Source: an uncultured Kiritimatiellota bacterium (GTDB lineage Bacteria; Verrucomicrobiota; Kiritimatiellia; RFP12; DVOR01). Taken from it: DNA of 64,000 nucleotides. The position numbers and the translations under genes were made by a program. The stretch is taken from the NCBI GenBank assembly GCA_944389945.1, contig CALXOF010000001.1, forward strand, positions 129,016 to 193,015, read 5' to 3'. Within the stretch, counting starts at the first letter, position 1; every line of letters begins with the position of its first letter. The notes under the pieces were generated by a model that was given only the letters and a program-made list of their open reading frames with translations, had not been told where the DNA came from and made no database searches. Positions 34,877 to 42,929 of this stretch are shown here, one piece after another.

Positions 34877-35569
34877 ATGTTTAAGGAAGAGCAATCGCCG
34901 GTCGCCGAGTTCCGCGGCTATCGCGTGCGGACCTTTCGGCAGTTGCGCGCCAACCTGGCCGAGCGCACCCTGCAAGGGCGCGTCATCCACTTCGTGCCGT
35001 GGAAAGGCGTGGCGGGGGTCTTCATCCCCGCGCAGGAATATCCCGCCGATGCCGCGGCGCTGGAGGAGGCTTGGGTCGCCGCCGGTTCGCCGCCCGTTCA
35101 CCTGCCGGGACCCGGTGAGACGTTGCTCTTTGGACGCGTCCTGCCCGTGCGGACGATGCCCTTCGCCGGCTATGACGACCTGGTGGAGGAGTCGGACGCG
35201 CTGTGCGTGGCCTGCAAACGCGCGCCGGACCCCGAGGACGTGGCCGGACGCGTCGAGGCCTACCGCCGCGCGACCCTGCTGGCACGCGCCAACGCCCTGT
35301 TGGAAGGGTGGGGGGACCGTCTGACGCGCCGCCCCGCGGACCTGCTTGTCTGGCCGCGTCTCAAGCATCGGACCCTCGGCCAATGCATGCGTTCCGGCGA
35401 GATCCGCCTCAACCCCCGCCTCGCCGACTGGCCCGAGACCATCCTCGAAGAGACCCTCGCCCACGAGGTCACCCACCTCACCCACTTCAACCACGCCCCC
35501 GCCTTCTGGCGCACCCTCTCCACCCTCCTCCCCGACTGGCTCCCCCGCTCCCTCGTCCACTACTTGTGA
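34877..35569 (+). CDS. YgjP/SprT-like metallopeptidase (DUF45), copy 2
   Basis: 230 residues, complete. It differs from the copy at 22085 by one residue near position 37 (Ile for Leu in GRVxHF). The zinc motif HEVTH...NH is intact. Its promoter is unknown because the upstream gene is truncated; transcription would have to come from the Sel1 gene or repeat DNA. Confidence 0.8.
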   Translation: MFKEEQSPVAEFRGYRVRTFRQLRANLAERTLQGRVIHFVPWKGVAGVFIPAQEYPADAAALEEAWVAAGSPPVHLPGPGETLLFGRVLPVRTMPFAGYDDLVEESDALCVACKRAPDPEDVAGRVEAYRRATLLARANALLEGWGDRLTRRPADLLVWPRLKHRTLGQCMRSGEIRLNPRLADWPETILEETLAHEVTHLTHFNHAPAFWRTLSTLLPDWLPRSLVHYL

Positions 35570-35862
35570 TTGTGGAAGTTTGGAAGTGTGGAGGCTTGGA
35601 AGTTTGGTATGGCCTCACGCTGCACGGCACCCGTAAAGACGCTGAAGGCCCGCAAAGGACACAAAGTCTGCCAGAATGGGGAACCGCAGATGGTTCCTTT
35701 GCTTCGCTAGAAAGGCCTTCGGTGACACAGATTAGCGCAGGTTAGGGGCATGCTCCCGCACGCCGATTGATGGGGTGTGGCCTTGTCCGTCGCGCGAAAG
35801 GTTATTCTTGAAATCCTGCCTCTCTTAAGGGGGCTGAGAGGAATCTTGAGGGGGCTTTCTGA
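35570..35862. repeat. Repeat-filled gap
   Basis: No gene is seen. Contains GGAAGTTTGGAAGTGTGGAGGCTTGG-type repeats (about 35571-35607), a CACCCGTAAAGACG...GGACACAAAG piece, and a block (35678-35745, GGAACCGCAGAT...CACAGATTA) that is the reverse complement of about 11770-11840. Confidence 0.75.
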
Positions 35863-35946
35863 GACCCTATAGTGGTCCGAGGTCAACCACTATAGTGGTC
35901 GAGGGTGAGACCCTATAGGGGTCGGGGTCGGACCCTTATAGGGGTC
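35863..35946. repeat. Array of four TATA-centred palindromes
   Basis: Units at 35863-35877, 35886-35899 (perfect ACCACTATAGTGGT), 35909-35923 and 35931-35946 follow the form GACCC-TATA-GGGTC. Their centres are about 22-23 bases apart, close to two helical turns. A fifth, perfect copy lies at 53955-53969. Confidence 0.85.
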
Positions 35947-36024
35947 GCGCGGGAGGGTTTTGGGGTGGGGGAGAGCCAGCCCGGCTTTGGGTGTTTTTCC
36001 GATGAGGGTGGATGGCGTGGGGGC

Positions 36025-36053
36025 AAAAAAAACGGCCGCCCGATGGGCGGCCG
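36025..36053 (-). terminator. Intrinsic terminator of the coiled-coil gene
   Basis: On the minus strand: stem CGGCCGCCC/GGGCGGCCG around ATC, followed by eight T (A-run at 36025-36032 on the plus strand). Confidence 0.92.
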
Positions 36054-36082
36054 CGTGGAGTTGTGGAGGGAGGAAAGCAATC

Positions 36083-37228
36083 TTAGTCGAGGTAGAAGAC
36101 TTCGTCGCCCTTCTGGATGGGCTCTTGCTTCCAATCGGCGGGGATGTCGCAGACGATGGCGCTCTGATCCTTGACGAGGGTGCGGACCTTGATCTTGCCA
36201 ACGATGGCATCAGCCTTGCCGGGGCGGCGGACGTAGAAGTCGATCTCGGGGAGAGGACGATCGCCGGCTTCGCCGATGAGCTCGGTGAGGGCCTCGGGGG
36301 TGAGCTTGACGATGGCGGAGTTGTAGAGGTTGTCGGCGCGGACGATGGTGCCCTTGACGCCGGCGGTAACGTTGGCGATGGCGGCGACGTCGTTGGCGTT
36401 GGCATTGGCGCCCAGGCCGCTCTGGGCGATCATCGCGATGGTCTTCTTGAGGTTTTCGACCTCATCGGCGAGGGTGTCGCGCTCTTCGGTGACGGCATCG
36501 AGGTCGCCCTGGAGGACGCTCTTTTCCTCTTCGAGGGAGGCAATCTGCTGGTCGCGGTCGGCGACTTGGCCTTCGAGGTTGGCCTTGTCGGCTTCGAGGC
36601 CGGAGATGGTGTTGTCGCGGTCGATGATGGTCTGGGCGCGCTGGCGGGACTCTTCCTTGAGGGTGTGGATCTGCGGGACGAGCGCTTCGTATTCCTCGCG
36701 GAGGGCGGTGAGTTGGCCGCGGACCTTGGTGTAGTAGTCGCGCTGGGCTTCGGACTTGCTTACGATTTCGTTGAGGGCGACGTCCATCTTGGAGCCTTCT
36801 TTGACGGCTTCGCCACGAGCGTTGAGCTTGGCCTTCTTCTCGGCATCCAGGACGTAGACTTCTTCGAGGTCCTTGGGTTCGGGGCCCTTGTAGAACTCGG
36901 GGGTGGACTCGTATTCGATGTGGTATCCGCCTTCGCCTTCGGTCCAGAAGCTGCGGACTTCGAGATCGGTGAGGGCCTTGCCCGCGTGCTCGGCATCGGT
37001 GCTTTCCATATCGATGACGGGCATCTCGGCGAGCGCGGCCTTGTCGTCTTCGGTCTGCTCGGGTTGGGCGCCTTCGAGGGTCTTTGCAATCTCGATGGTG
37101 AACGATTCAAAGCGGTCGTTACGGTCTTTGAGCAACTCGCGTTTGCCGTAGAGCGCGTAGGTGAACCAGAATGCGACCCCGTTGAGGACGAGGGTCAAGA
37201 TGACCAGGATACGCAGCAGAATGTTCAT
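36083..37228 (-). CDS. Membrane-anchored coiled-coil protein of unknown function
   Basis: 381 residues. One N-terminal transmembrane helix (about 3-25, LLRILVILTLVLNGVAFWFTYAL), a long charged coiled coil (about 135-270), a Gly/Ala/Asn-rich linker (GANANANDVAAI), and a small C-terminal domain ending near DEVFYLD. The layout suggests an envelope protein held by its N-terminus; no family is recognised. The start at 37228 is preferred over the in-frame ATG at 37255 because GGAACAG lies upstream and it begins the membrane helix. It lies downstream of panC on the same strand. Confidence 0.78.
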   Translation of the reverse strand: MNILLRILVILTLVLNGVAFWFTYALYGKRELLKDRNDRFESFTIEIAKTLEGAQPEQTEDDKAALAEMPVIDMESTDAEHAGKALTDLEVRSFWTEGEGGYHIEYESTPEFYKGPEPKDLEEVYVLDAEKKAKLNARGEAVKEGSKMDVALNEIVSKSEAQRDYYTKVRGQLTALREEYEALVPQIHTLKEESRQRAQTIIDRDNTISGLEADKANLEGQVADRDQQIASLEEEKSVLQGDLDAVTEERDTLADEVENLKKTIAMIAQSGLGANANANDVAAIANVTAGVKGTIVRADNLYNSAIVKLTPEALTELIGEAGDRPLPEIDFYVRRPGKADAIVGKIKVRTLVKDQSAIVCDIPADWKQEPIQKGDEVFYLD

Positions 37229-37343
37229 GTCTGTTCCTCGATGTGTCGATTGCAATCTCTCACAACACCCTTTAGTTTAGCGGAATGTCGGCGCGGTTGC
37301 AAGAGAGAAATGCAAGTCGGTGGAAAATTGTTTCGTTTCCGGG

Positions 37344-38183
37344 TCAGAGGAGGGTGTTGTCGATGAGGCGGAGGCCATCTTTTCGGGCGGCGAGAAGGAG
37401 CGCGGAAGCGCCTGGGAGAACGGTTTGGATGGGGATGAGGGTCTCCGCGTCGATGACGGTGGCGTAGTCCGGGGCCCAGCCTGCGGCGGTGAGGGTTTCC
37501 TTCGCGGCGGCCTCGATTTTGGCGGCGTCGCGCTCACCCGCCGCGACGGCGTCCTGGGCTTGGCGGACGGCGCGGGAGAGGCAGAGTGCGGTGGCGCGGT
37601 TCTCGGGGGTGAGGTAGGCGTTGCGCGAGGAGAGGGCGAGGCCGTCGGTGTCGCGGACGATGGGGGCGCGGACGATTTCGATGGGGAAGTTGAGGTCGCG
37701 GACCATGCGACGGATGACGGCGACCTGCTGGAAATCCTTCTGGCCGAAGACGGCGATGTCGGGCTGGACGATGTTGAAGAGCTTGGCGACAACGGTGCAG
37801 ACGCCGCGGAAGTGGGTGGGGCGCTGGGCGCCTTCGAGGGTCTTGGCGAGGAGGGTTTCCTCGACCCAGGCGGAGTGGTCCTGCGCGTAGAGGTCGGTGG
37901 GGTGGGGGAGGAAGACGGCGTCGGCGCCTTCGGCCTGACAGAGGGCGAGGTCGTCCTGCTCACGGCGGGGATAGGCGTCGTAGTCTTCGTTGGGGGCGAA
38001 TTGGGTGGGATTGACGAAGATGGAGACGACGACGCGGTCGCAGCGCTCCTTGGCAAGGCGGATGAGGGAGAGGTGGCCCTGGTGGAGGCAGCCCATGGTG
38101 GGGACGAGGCCGATGACGCGGCCGAGGCGTTTCTCGGCGGCGCACCAGGCGTGGAGTTCGGTGGGACTGTGGAAGGTATCCAT
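37344..38183 (-). CDS. panC: Pantothenate synthetase
   Basis: 279 residues. It joins pantoate and beta-alanine with ATP to make pantothenate, the coenzyme A precursor. Signatures: PTMGCLHQGHLSL (ATP-binding HxGH, about 28-40), VSIFVNPTQF, FGQKDFQQ and SSRNAYL. panB and panD are not nearby. It follows metG by 29 bases, a gap that includes an ATTGGCTGATTGG repeat piece, so it is likely co-transcribed. No good Shine-Dalgarno is seen before the ATG. Confidence 0.95.
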   Translation of the reverse strand: MDTFHSPTELHAWCAAEKRLGRVIGLVPTMGCLHQGHLSLIRLAKERCDRVVVSIFVNPTQFAPNEDYDAYPRREQDDLALCQAEGADAVFLPHPTDLYAQDHSAWVEETLLAKTLEGAQRPTHFRGVCTVVAKLFNIVQPDIAVFGQKDFQQVAVIRRMVRDLNFPIEIVRAPIVRDTDGLALSSRNAYLTPENRATALCLSRAVRQAQDAVAAGERDAAKIEAAAKETLTAAGWAPDYATVIDAETLIPIQTVLPGASALLLAARKDGLRLIDNTLL

Positions 38184-38212
38184 GGCGATTAGATTGGCTG
38201 ATTGGTGGGTGT

Positions 38213-40279
38213 TCAGTGGAGGCGGGCGCCGTTGGGGAGGGCGGCGGTGGGGCGCAAGAGGGCAAGCGTGCCATCGGGGCCCTGCGCGGCGAGAATCATG
38301 CCCTCGGAAACGCCGAAACGCATCTTGCGGGGGGCGAGGTTGGCGACCATAAGGACCTGGGTGCCGACGAGGGTCTCGGGCGGGCAGTGCTTCTTGATGC
38401 CGGCGAAGACGGTGCGGGGCTTGGCTTCGCCGACATCGAGGGTCAGGCGCAGGAGCTTGTCGGATTCCGGGACGGGCTCTGCGGTGAGGACGGTAGCGAG
38501 GCGGAGGTCGACCTTGGCGAGGTCATCGATAGTGATGGTCTCGGCGGGGGGCTCGGGGAAGGCGTTGGAGGCGGGGGCCTGGGTGAGCTGGCGGACGCCC
38601 TTCTTGATGTCCTTCTCGGAGAGTTTGGGGGCGGGCTTGGCGGCGGACTGGGCCTTGGTCTCGGCGACCATGGCTTCGACGGCCTTGGGGTCGATGCGTG
38701 CGGCGAGGTGCTCGTAGGGGGCGATGGCGCGGTCCTCGAGGTCGAGGGCGGCATCGGCGAAGGTGTAGGGCTCCTCGCCGAAGAGGGCCTCGACCTTGGC
38801 GGCGTAGGCCGGGAGGATGGGCTTGAGGGCGATGGCCATGAGGCGGAAGAGGTTGAGGGTGCCGGTGAGGACGGCGCGGGTGGCCTCGGGGTCTTCCTTG
38901 ACGAGCTTCCAGGGCATCTTGGCATCGAAGAGCTGGTTGGCCTTGTCGGCCCACTCGCGGACGATGACCATGGCGCGGCAGAAGTCGCGGCGCTCGTAGG
39001 CCTCGCAGAGCTCGGGGAGCTGGGCGCGGCAGGCGGCGAGGAGGTCGCGGCTCTCGGGGTCCATGGTGCCGAGGCGGCCGCCGCAGTTCTTGTTGAGCAT
39101 CTGGGCGCCGCGGGAGGCGAGGTTGGTGATCTTGCCGACGAGGTCGGAGTTGACGCGGCCGACGAAGTCCTTGAGGTCAAGGTTCATGTCGTCGACGGTG
39201 CCGTTGAGCTTGCAGGCATAGTAGAAGCGGAGAGCCTGGGCGGGGAGGTGCCTGAGGTAGGTGGCGGCGGAGATGAAGGTTCCCTCGCTCTTGGACATCT
39301 TGGCGCCGTTGACCATCAGGAAGCCGTGGACGAAGACCTGCGTGGGCGTGCGGTAGCCGGCATTCTCAAGCTCGGAGGGCCAGAAGAGGCAGTGGAAGCG
39401 GACGATGTCCTTGCCGATGAAGTGGTAAATCTCGGCCTTGGGGTCTTGCCACCAGTCCTCGAGGGTTTGGCCACGTTCCTTGGCCCAGGCCCAGAGGGTG
39501 GCCATGTAGCCGATGGGGGCGTCGAGCCAGACGTAGAAATACTTGTCGTCGTAGCCGGGGATTTTGAAGCCGAAGTAGGGGGCGTCGCGGGAGATGTTCC
39601 AGCCGCGGAGGGGTTCGTTGAACCACTCGAGGAGCTTGTCGGCGGTGCCCTTGTCGGTGTGGTCGGGGAGCCACTGCTTGAGGAAGTCGCGGCAGGGCTC
39701 GAGCTCGACGAAGAGTTGCTCGCTCTGGCGCATGACGGGGGTGCCGCCGCAGATGGCGCAGTGGGGGTCCTTGAGGTCGGTGGTGTTGTAGGTGGCGCCG
39801 CAGACCGAGCAGTTGTCGCCGTCGCGGTCGGGCGTGCCGCAGCGGGGGCAGGTGCCCTTGACGAAGCGGTCTGGCAGGAACATCCCGCAGTGCTCGCAGT
39901 AGAGCTGGTTGACGGGGCGGGAGGAGATGAGGCCGCGCTCCTTGAGGCGTAGGTAAATCTGCTCGGAGAGGATGCGGTTTTCCTCGCAGTTGGTGGAGCC
40001 GTAGCGGTCGAAGCCCATCTCGAAGGCGCCGAACTCCTTCACGCGGGCTTCGTAGGAACGGGCGATGACGGCCTCGGGCGTGGTGCCCTCTTGGCGGGCG
40101 CGGATCATGATGGGCGTGCCGTGGGTGTCGTCGGCGCAGACGTAGACCACGTCGTGGCCCATCATGCGCTGGTAGCGCGCCCAGAAGTCGGTCTGCAAAT
40201 ATTCCACCATGTGGCCCAGGTGGAGCGCGCCGTTCGCATACGGCAACGCACTCGTCACGATGATTTTCCGCTTGTCCAT
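38213..40279 (-). CDS. metG: Methionyl-tRNA synthetase
   Basis: 688 residues. It charges tRNA-Met. Class I signatures are [16 protein letters not shown] (HIGH motif as HLGH) and AKMSKSEG (KMSKS). Two zinc knuckles lie between them ([29 protein letters not shown]), the four-Cys-pair form. A C-terminal Trbp111-like tRNA-binding domain (about 585-688, [15 protein letters not shown] and [13 protein letters not shown]) completes it. The start at 40279 gives [17 protein letters not shown]; the 50 extra upstream codons in frame are translated repeat DNA and are rejected. AGGAAAG lies upstream. Confidence 0.96.
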   Translation of the reverse strand: MDKRKIIVTSALPYANGALHLGHMVEYLQTDFWARYQRMMGHDVVYVCADDTHGTPIMIRARQEGTTPEAVIARSYEARVKEFGAFEMGFDRYGSTNCEENRILSEQIYLRLKERGLISSRPVNQLYCEHCGMFLPDRFVKGTCPRCGTPDRDGDNCSVCGATYNTTDLKDPHCAICGGTPVMRQSEQLFVELEPCRDFLKQWLPDHTDKGTADKLLEWFNEPLRGWNISRDAPYFGFKIPGYDDKYFYVWLDAPIGYMATLWAWAKERGQTLEDWWQDPKAEIYHFIGKDIVRFHCLFWPSELENAGYRTPTQVFVHGFLMVNGAKMSKSEGTFISAATYLRHLPAQALRFYYACKLNGTVDDMNLDLKDFVGRVNSDLVGKITNLASRGAQMLNKNCGGRLGTMDPESRDLLAACRAQLPELCEAYERRDFCRAMVIVREWADKANQLFDAKMPWKLVKEDPEATRAVLTGTLNLFRLMAIALKPILPAYAAKVEALFGEEPYTFADAALDLEDRAIAPYEHLAARIDPKAVEAMVAETKAQSAAKPAPKLSEKDIKKGVRQLTQAPASNAFPEPPAETITIDDLAKVDLRLATVLTAEPVPESDKLLRLTLDVGEAKPRTVFAGIKKHCPPETLVGTQVLMVANLAPRKMRFGVSEGMILAAQGPDGTLALLRPTAALPNGARLH

Positions 40280-40311
40280 AGTCAGTCTTCGCTTTCCTTT
40301 AGGGCAGGTTG

Positions 40312-40380
40312 GGCACGTCGCAGACGTGCCGGGGGTGCAGGGAGAACGTCTCCCTGCCGGGGTGTGGGGCGGCGCCCCAC
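40312..40380 (+). repeat. Three-hairpin REP-like module, copy 2
   Basis: Hairpins at 40312-40330, 40337-40357 and 40364-40380 match the module at 11608-11676 with loop and edge changes only. It lies between two minus-strand genes, upstream of metG. Confidence 0.87.
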
Positions 40381-40418
40381 GGCATTCCCTGCCTTTCCTT
40401 TTCCATTCTTCTGTTCTC

Positions 40419-41666
40419 TTATTTAGCAAGCATCAAAGTGCCCTGCGCCTTGCGGCTGGCCTCGGCGGCGAAGGCGATACGGTGGCTTTCCAACGAGGCC
40501 TCGAAGATGGCCGGGAAGGTCGCGGGGTCGCCCTCGGTGAGCAGACGCACGAGCTCGTCCATCAAGCCGTAGTCGCCGCCGCCGTGGCCGGAACCCTGCG
40601 CCAGACCGGCCTCCAGAACGCTGTCCCAGAGTTCGGTGGTGCGCGTGTCAAAGTGGTGGATGGTGAGCGTGCGGCCATCGCCGACGATCTCGCCGCGCGT
40701 GCCGAAGATCTTGGTCTTGCGGCCGCCGGCGTAGGTGAAGCTCTCCATCTGGTGCGCCACGGTCACGCCGCCCTCGAACCGCAGGTTCACCACCTGGTGA
40801 TCCACGGCGTCGTTGTCGCACGCATAGACGCAACGACCGTAGGGGCCCTCGCGGAGCATCTTTTCCATTGCCGCGTCGGACTTGTCCACGAAGGGATAGC
40901 GCCAGTCCTGACGCTCCAAGTAAATCTTGCGCGCCGAGAAGGGGCACTTGCGCTCGATGGCCGCCGGACAATCCAGGCAACGGTCCGCCGCCCCCTCGGG
41001 CCGGTGCGCCGCGTTGAAGAGGGAGGTCTCGCCGAAACTCGACACGCCCGTGCACTTGCGCCCGCCCAGCCACCAGACAAACTGGTCGAAGTCGTGGCAG
41101 CACTTTTGCAGAATCATCGGCGTGGAACGCTCGGTGTTGCCCCAGTTGCCGCGGCAGAAACTGTGCGCCGCGTGCATGTAGCCCACCTGCTCCAAGTGCT
41201 GAATGCTCACCACATCGCCGATCGCACCTGCCGCGATGAGGTCGTGAATCTTGCGGAAATAGACCGTGTAGCGCAGTACATGGCCCACCATCACCAGACG
41301 GTCGCCCTTCTCGCGCACCTTCGCGGCCAACTCCTCGCACGAGGCCCAACGCCGCGCCATCGGCTTTTCCAGCAACAAATGATAACCCAAATCCAGACAC
41401 GCCAGCGCCGGCTCCAGGTGGATTGCGTCCGGCATCGAGATGACCATCACGTCGCAATCCGGCTTCGCCGCCACCGCCTCCGTCCAATCGCCCCACATCG
41501 CTGTGGCCGGCAGATTGTGGGCCTTTGCCACCGCCTGCGCCGCGGCCGGGTTGATGTCCGCCACGCCCACCACGCGAGCCTTGTCTGGATACGCCGCCGC
41601 GTACGAGGCGTACGTCCTGCCGCGGTCCCCCGCGCCCAAAATGACCAAACGAATCGGTGCCTTCAT
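40419..41666 (-). CDS. Gfo/Idh/MocA family oxidoreductase
   Basis: 415 residues. NAD(P)-dependent sugar or sugar-derivative dehydrogenase family. Rossmann motif VILGAGDRG (about 7-15), then EKPMARRW (about 100-107) with the family EKP lysine, and [12 protein letters not shown] carrying the conserved H-D of the active site. A Cys-rich insertion ([12 protein letters not shown]) is unusual and may bind metal. The substrate is unknown. The start at 41666 gives [13 protein letters not shown] with AGGCACAGAGG upstream; TACAAT about 35 bases upstream is a candidate -10. It is divergent from the fucosyltransferase gene. Confidence 0.88.
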   Translation of the reverse strand: MKAPIRLVILGAGDRGRTYASYAAAYPDKARVVGVADINPAAAQAVAKAHNLPATAMWGDWTEAVAAKPDCDVMVISMPDAIHLEPALACLDLGYHLLLEKPMARRWASCEELAAKVREKGDRLVMVGHVLRYTVYFRKIHDLIAAGAIGDVVSIQHLEQVGYMHAAHSFCRGNWGNTERSTPMILQKCCHDFDQFVWWLGGRKCTGVSSFGETSLFNAAHRPEGAADRCLDCPAAIERKCPFSARKIYLERQDWRYPFVDKSDAAMEKMLREGPYGRCVYACDNDAVDHQVVNLRFEGGVTVAHQMESFTYAGGRKTKIFGTRGEIVGDGRTLTIHHFDTRTTELWDSVLEAGLAQGSGHGGGDYGLMDELVRLLTEGDPATFPAIFEASLESHRIAFAAEASRKAQGTLMLAK

Positions 41667-41725
41667 CCTCTGTGCCTCCGAAAAACGATTTCCATTATTG
41701 TAGCACACACGCCGGTTCCGCGCTT

Positions 41726-41735
41726 TTGGTATTCT
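41726..41735 (+). promoter_or_regulatory. Extended -10 promoter of the fucosyltransferase gene
   Basis: TTGGTATTCT carries a TG motif one base before TATTCT (41730-41735), 21 bases before the start codon; AAAGGAG lies between. No clear -35 box, which extended -10 promoters can do without. Confidence 0.5.
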
Positions 41736-41756
41736 AGAAGGGTAAAGGAGTGAAGT

Positions 41757-42741
41757 ATGATTTACGTTGCATATATCCCAAGAACGCGGCTAGGGAACTG
41801 GTTGTTTCAGATTGGGGCGGCGTTGACCACTGGTCAAGAGGTTGCCTTTTGGTGTCAGGGGAGCGAGGAGGCGAAACGTTACATCGAGGCGCGGATTAAA
41901 CCTCTGCTTCCGAACTTGAAGTTGGTTCTTGACGTGCCGCCGGGGACACCGGTCTGGAAGCAACAGGGAGAGCCAGCTCCTTTGCCGCCGGAGTTGCGTG
42001 AAGGCGACTGGATTTTGGAGGGGCTTTTCCAGAACCTCCGCTATCTTGAGCCGAACGACGAGCCTGTTATGCTCGGGGGGGGGCAGGGTAACGGTGGACC
42101 TGAAGAGTCAGGGCTCCCTGCGGGCCTTGCTTACCGTGCCGCCTGAGCGTGAGACCTATCTTCGCGGCAAGTATCCTTGCCTTGACACGGCGTGTTGTGT
42201 GGGTATCTCGGTACGCCGTGGGGACTACCTTAAAATCGAGCATTGGCTCCCCTTCGTGGGCGAGGATTTCTTGCGGCGCTCGGTACAGCTCTTTGGGGGC
42301 GCGACGGCCTTCCTTATCGGAAGCGATGATTTGCCGTGGTGTCGACGTTTCTTTACGCCAGAGCGCTTCCCTGGGCGGACCTTTGCCTTTTTGGAGGAGA
42401 GCCCGGCGGATCAACTTTATGGGTTTGCGCTCTGTCGCCACAATGTCATCAGCAACAGCACCTTCTCGTGGTGGGCCGCTTGGATGAACTGTCATCCGGA
42501 TAAAATCGTTGTTGCGCCGATGTACTGGACGGGCTTCAAGTCCAAAGGACGGCGGAGTGGCGGTTACGATGGTTTGCATGTGTGCTCGCCGCAGACGTTA
42601 CGCATCGAGAACCCTTACACTTTCCGGCAGTGGGTGAAGGCGGTCTGCCAGTATCTCCTGGCCGGGCTTTCCGAGCATACGGCGGGATTGCGTGCGCGGT
42701 TAGGGAAGGCGCGCAAGTTTTCCATCAATTGCAAAGACTAA
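41757..42741 (+). CDS. GT11 alpha-1,2-fucosyltransferase, frameshifted at a nine-G run (probably phase-variable, OFF here)
   Basis: GT11 enzymes move fucose from GDP-fucose to galactose, forming H-antigen-like structures on LPS or capsule. The first frame (41757-42146) has the RLGNWLFQIGAAL start; the second (to 42741) has VGISVRRGDY (the H/S-x-R-R-x-D GDP-fucose motif), FLIGSDDLPWC and CRHNVISNSTFSWWAAW. Together they make one GT11 domain. The switch falls at G9 (42075-42083, codons 107-109). Eight or eleven G give a continuous 327- or 328-residue protein; nine G give 129 residues. AAAGGAG precedes the ATG. The lesion is at a homopolymer and the rest of the gene is intact, so slippage is more likely than decay, although sequencing error is possible. 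Confidence 0.85.
42075..42083 (+). repeat. Nine-G homopolymer inside the fucosyltransferase gene
   Basis: Follows ATGCTC in the first frame. It is the exact point where the reading frame must change to keep the GT11 domain. Confidence 0.92.
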
Positions 42742-42929
42742 TCACTATGCAGGGTTAGGCGCGAGCGTCTGTCACGAAGGTGCACGAAGACAAACTGCGT
42801 TGGAAACCGCCGATTACGCAGATTAAAACCGATTAGGGGCCGGCTACCGCCGGCAGGACGCATAATTGGAAGTTTAGAAGCTTGGAGGCTTGGCGGCGAT
42901 CTACCCGTCGCCCACAAGGGCGTCTCCAA
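42742..42929. repeat. Dispersed-repeat block
   Basis: Holds a GTCACGAAGGTGCACGAAG piece, GATTACGCAGATTAAAACCG, GGAAGTTTAGAAGCTTGGAGGCTTGG (about 42867-42895), a partial CCGTCGCCC...GGGCGT unit (about 42903-42921), and CCAATCAGCTAATCAG, which overlaps the 3' end of the next gene. Confidence 0.75.

Larger units (their letters stand above)
33804..35569 (+). repeat. 1.77-kb segmental duplication of 21011-22777
   Basis: Homology starts at CGGAGAAGTTGTCGCAGG (21011 and 33804) and stops at the stop codon of the YgjP-like gene. One base is lost in the intergenic G-run. The first 455 bases or so are identical, the middle (about 34263-34990) carries over 20 substitutions, and most of the rest is identical again. 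Confidence 0.95.

Noticed and set aside
35863..35946. Palindrome array read as a CRISPR
   Set aside because: Units are 14-16 bases, degenerate and spaced by only 7-9 bases, which does not fit repeats with spacers.
41929..42741. Second half of the fucosyltransferase as a separate gene
   Set aside because: It has no ribosome-binding site, its open frame overlaps the first for over 200 bases, and GT11 motifs are spread over both parts.
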